In this document: positions 4,896 to 5,926 of the stretch, piece after piece | Position numbering within the stretch: the first letter of the stretch is position 1 | Layout of the letters: every line of letters starts with the position of its first letter | Assembly: GCA_964402955.1 (NCBI GenBank) | Contig: CAYOEZ010000272.1 | Location: 1-5,926, forward strand | From: CAYOEZ01 sp964402955 | GTDB lineage: Bacteria; Chloroflexota; DTOL01; DAOUCN01 | Direction of reading: 5' to 3' | DNA length: 5,926 bases | Made by a program: the position numbers and the translations under genes | Notes under the pieces: model-generated | What the model was told of the DNA's origin: nothing | Database searches by the model: none | Seen by the model: the letters and a program-made list of their open reading frames with translations, nothing else

Positions 4896-5926
4896 ATGAA
4901 ACGACTTTCCCGCTTCATGTTCAGCATCGCCCTCTGCGTCGTGATCTGCCTGGTGAGCGTCGCCCCCTCGCCGGGGAGCGCCAGCGACGCTGATGTTGAA
5001 CCGCTGGCAAACTTCCCCCTGGCGAACCTGTGGTACAGGATCACCCCGTCGGTGATCTGGTGTGGCGACGCCAACGACAAGGTCAAGGTCGAGGTGCACA
5101 TCGTCGGTCGCAGCGATGTCGCCGGCGTGCAATTCAACAACAACGGTCTTGGCACGGTCAGCCTCTACGACGACGGCACGCATGGCGATGTGCTATCCGG
5201 CGACAACGTCTACACAGTCGCCAATGTGCAGCTCTACTGCGCCGAGTGGGGGCTGAACTACGCCCGGCAGTTCGGCTACATCGGGTACGACCTGTTTGTC
5301 AACCTCAAGAACGGCAGCCAGCAGGAGTACGGCTACGGGTTGTCCGTGGGCGCTGTCCATCCTCGCTACAAGAACCGCTACGCCGTGCGCACCTATGGCG
5401 GCGGCCTCTCGGCCACCAACTACGCCTTCTTCATCCAGGACAGCAGCCATGAGGTGCTCAGCGACTACCCCGTGAGCGATGTCACCTGCGGCAAGAGCAA
5501 TTTCGCGGCCTATCAGAAGCTGTACAGCGTCTTCGCCGACGTGTTCGACATGGCGGTGCTTGTGCCCGGTCTGCCACTCTTTCGCACTGCCGACCTCGGC
5601 GAGAACGTGCCCTACCAGGTCCAGGTCAGGAACGACGTCCAGCGTATCGGACTGCCCATTATGAACAACGCCGCCCTCTTCGGCTCGGCGGGACGCCTCA
5701 AGAGCGCTGTCTACCATTCCTTCGGCTCGCTGGCGATCATTGATCACGAGATGATGCATATGTGGGGCGCCGGCATCGGCTCATCGTTGGGGCTGATCGA
5801 GGAAGGGCTGCCGGGGCGGTACCACTGGCTGGCCAACAGCGACAACCGCGGCCAGTTTGGCCAATTACCCCAGACGCCCGGCCGACATGGGGGTCATTTC
5901 GCATTAACCAGCACCCTACCCCTCGT
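4896..5926 (+). CDS. Secreted protein with choice-of-anchor-X-like segment and HEXXH metalloprotease-like motif, 3' incomplete
   Basis: From the ATG at 4896 the frame stays open to the window end, giving 343 residues of a longer protein. Residues 1-29 form a typical Sec signal peptide: KR near the start, a hydrophobic core (about 8-23) and a likely cut after SPGSA. The mature part begins with a beta-rich segment (about 46-115) containing YDDGTHGDVLSGDNVYT (91-107), a motif seen in choice-of-anchor-X-type extracellular domains. Further on, DHEMMHMWG (283-291) has the HEXXH form of zinc peptidases, with H284 and H288 as possible ligands and E285 as the base. It is not a standard metzincin: the third-His position (294) is Ile, and the nearby E302/E303 are closer than usual for gluzincins. 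A YHW-x(3)-S-x(3)-GQ-x-G pattern follows (309-322). It lies 59 nt after the nuclease-like gene. An extracellular or surface hydrolase is plausible, but no known family is recognised with confidence. Confidence 0.75.
   Translation, partial: MKRLSRFMFSIALCVVICLVSVAPSPGSASDADVEPLANFPLANLWYRITPSVIWCGDANDKVKVEVHIVGRSDVAGVQFNNNGLGTVSLYDDGTHGDVLSGDNVYTVANVQLYCAEWGLNYARQFGYIGYDLFVNLKNGSQQEYGYGLSVGAVHPRYKNRYAVRTYGGGLSATNYAFFIQDSSHEVLSDYPVSDVTCGKSNFAAYQKLYSVFADVFDMAVLVPGLPLFRTADLGENVPYQVQVRNDVQRIGLPIMNNAALFGSAGRLKSAVYHSFGSLAIIDHEMMHMWGAGIGSSLGLIEEGLPGRYHWLANSDNRGQFGQLPQTPGRHGGHFALTSTLPL

Noticed and set aside
5193..5759. 188-residue - strand frame opposite the secreted protein gene
   Set aside because: The + strand frame has a near-perfect SD, signal peptide and motifs; the antisense frame is a GC-rich shadow with none of these.
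1..5926. CRISPR array, tRNA, rRNA or insertion sequence
   Set aside because: No regularly spaced direct repeats, no tRNA-like cloverleaf, no rRNA sequence and no transposase with paired terminal repeats were seen on either strand.

Overview
The window is a GC-rich bacterial segment with four well-supported coding regions, one broken gene and one structured intergenic region, and every gene I accept is on the + strand. The host is probably a Chloroflexota-like bacterium. This is inference from the protein types (winged-helix AlkZ/YcaQ-like remnant, secreted choice-of-anchor-X-like protein, membrane-tethered Mrr-like domain) and from the GC-rich codon use; nothing in the window proves the phylum.

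Left third (1-2989): three closely spaced genes look like one operon. They are the 3' part of a uroporphyrinogen-decarboxylase (URO-D)-fold protein cut by the window edge, a complete enolase-superfamily sugar-acid dehydratase very like D-galactonate dehydratase (DgoD), and a complete PLP-dependent DegT/DnrJ/EryC1/StrS aminotransferase. The gaps are 52 and 21 nt, and each downstream gene has a Shine-Dalgarno (SD) sequence. A dehydratase making a 2-keto-3-deoxy acid next to a sugar aminotransferase suggests catabolism or remodelling of a sugar acid, amino sugar or cyclitol. The URO-D-fold protein does not point to haem synthesis here. The substrate is unknown.

Middle (2990-3792): about 500 nt of non-coding DNA precede a truncated winged-helix gene. 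It holds a long stem-loop (3115-3153), a perfect extended -10 promoter (TGCTATAAT, 3263-3271), and about 220 nt of possible leader RNA. The leader contains several perfect or near-perfect inverted repeats whose arms compete with one another. Alternating GAGCGG and CCGCTC hexamers run up to the start codon of the winged-helix remnant, which keeps about 65 N-terminal residues and then loses homology. A perfect 7-bp inverted repeat lies just before the next gene.

Right (3793-5926): an intact gene encodes a membrane-anchored protein whose C-terminal half is an Mrr-like PDDEXK restriction-endonuclease domain. The expected catalytic Asp and Lys are replaced by Ser and Tyr, so it looks like a pseudo-nuclease. 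The last gene starts at 4896 behind a near-perfect SD and runs off the window. It encodes a secreted protein with a signal peptide, a DDGTHGD motif of choice-of-anchor-X type and an HEMMH zinc-protease-like motif.

The strongest leads for something undescribed are the catalytically degenerate membrane nuclease-like protein, and the structured leader whose promoter may now drive it through the dead winged-helix gene.
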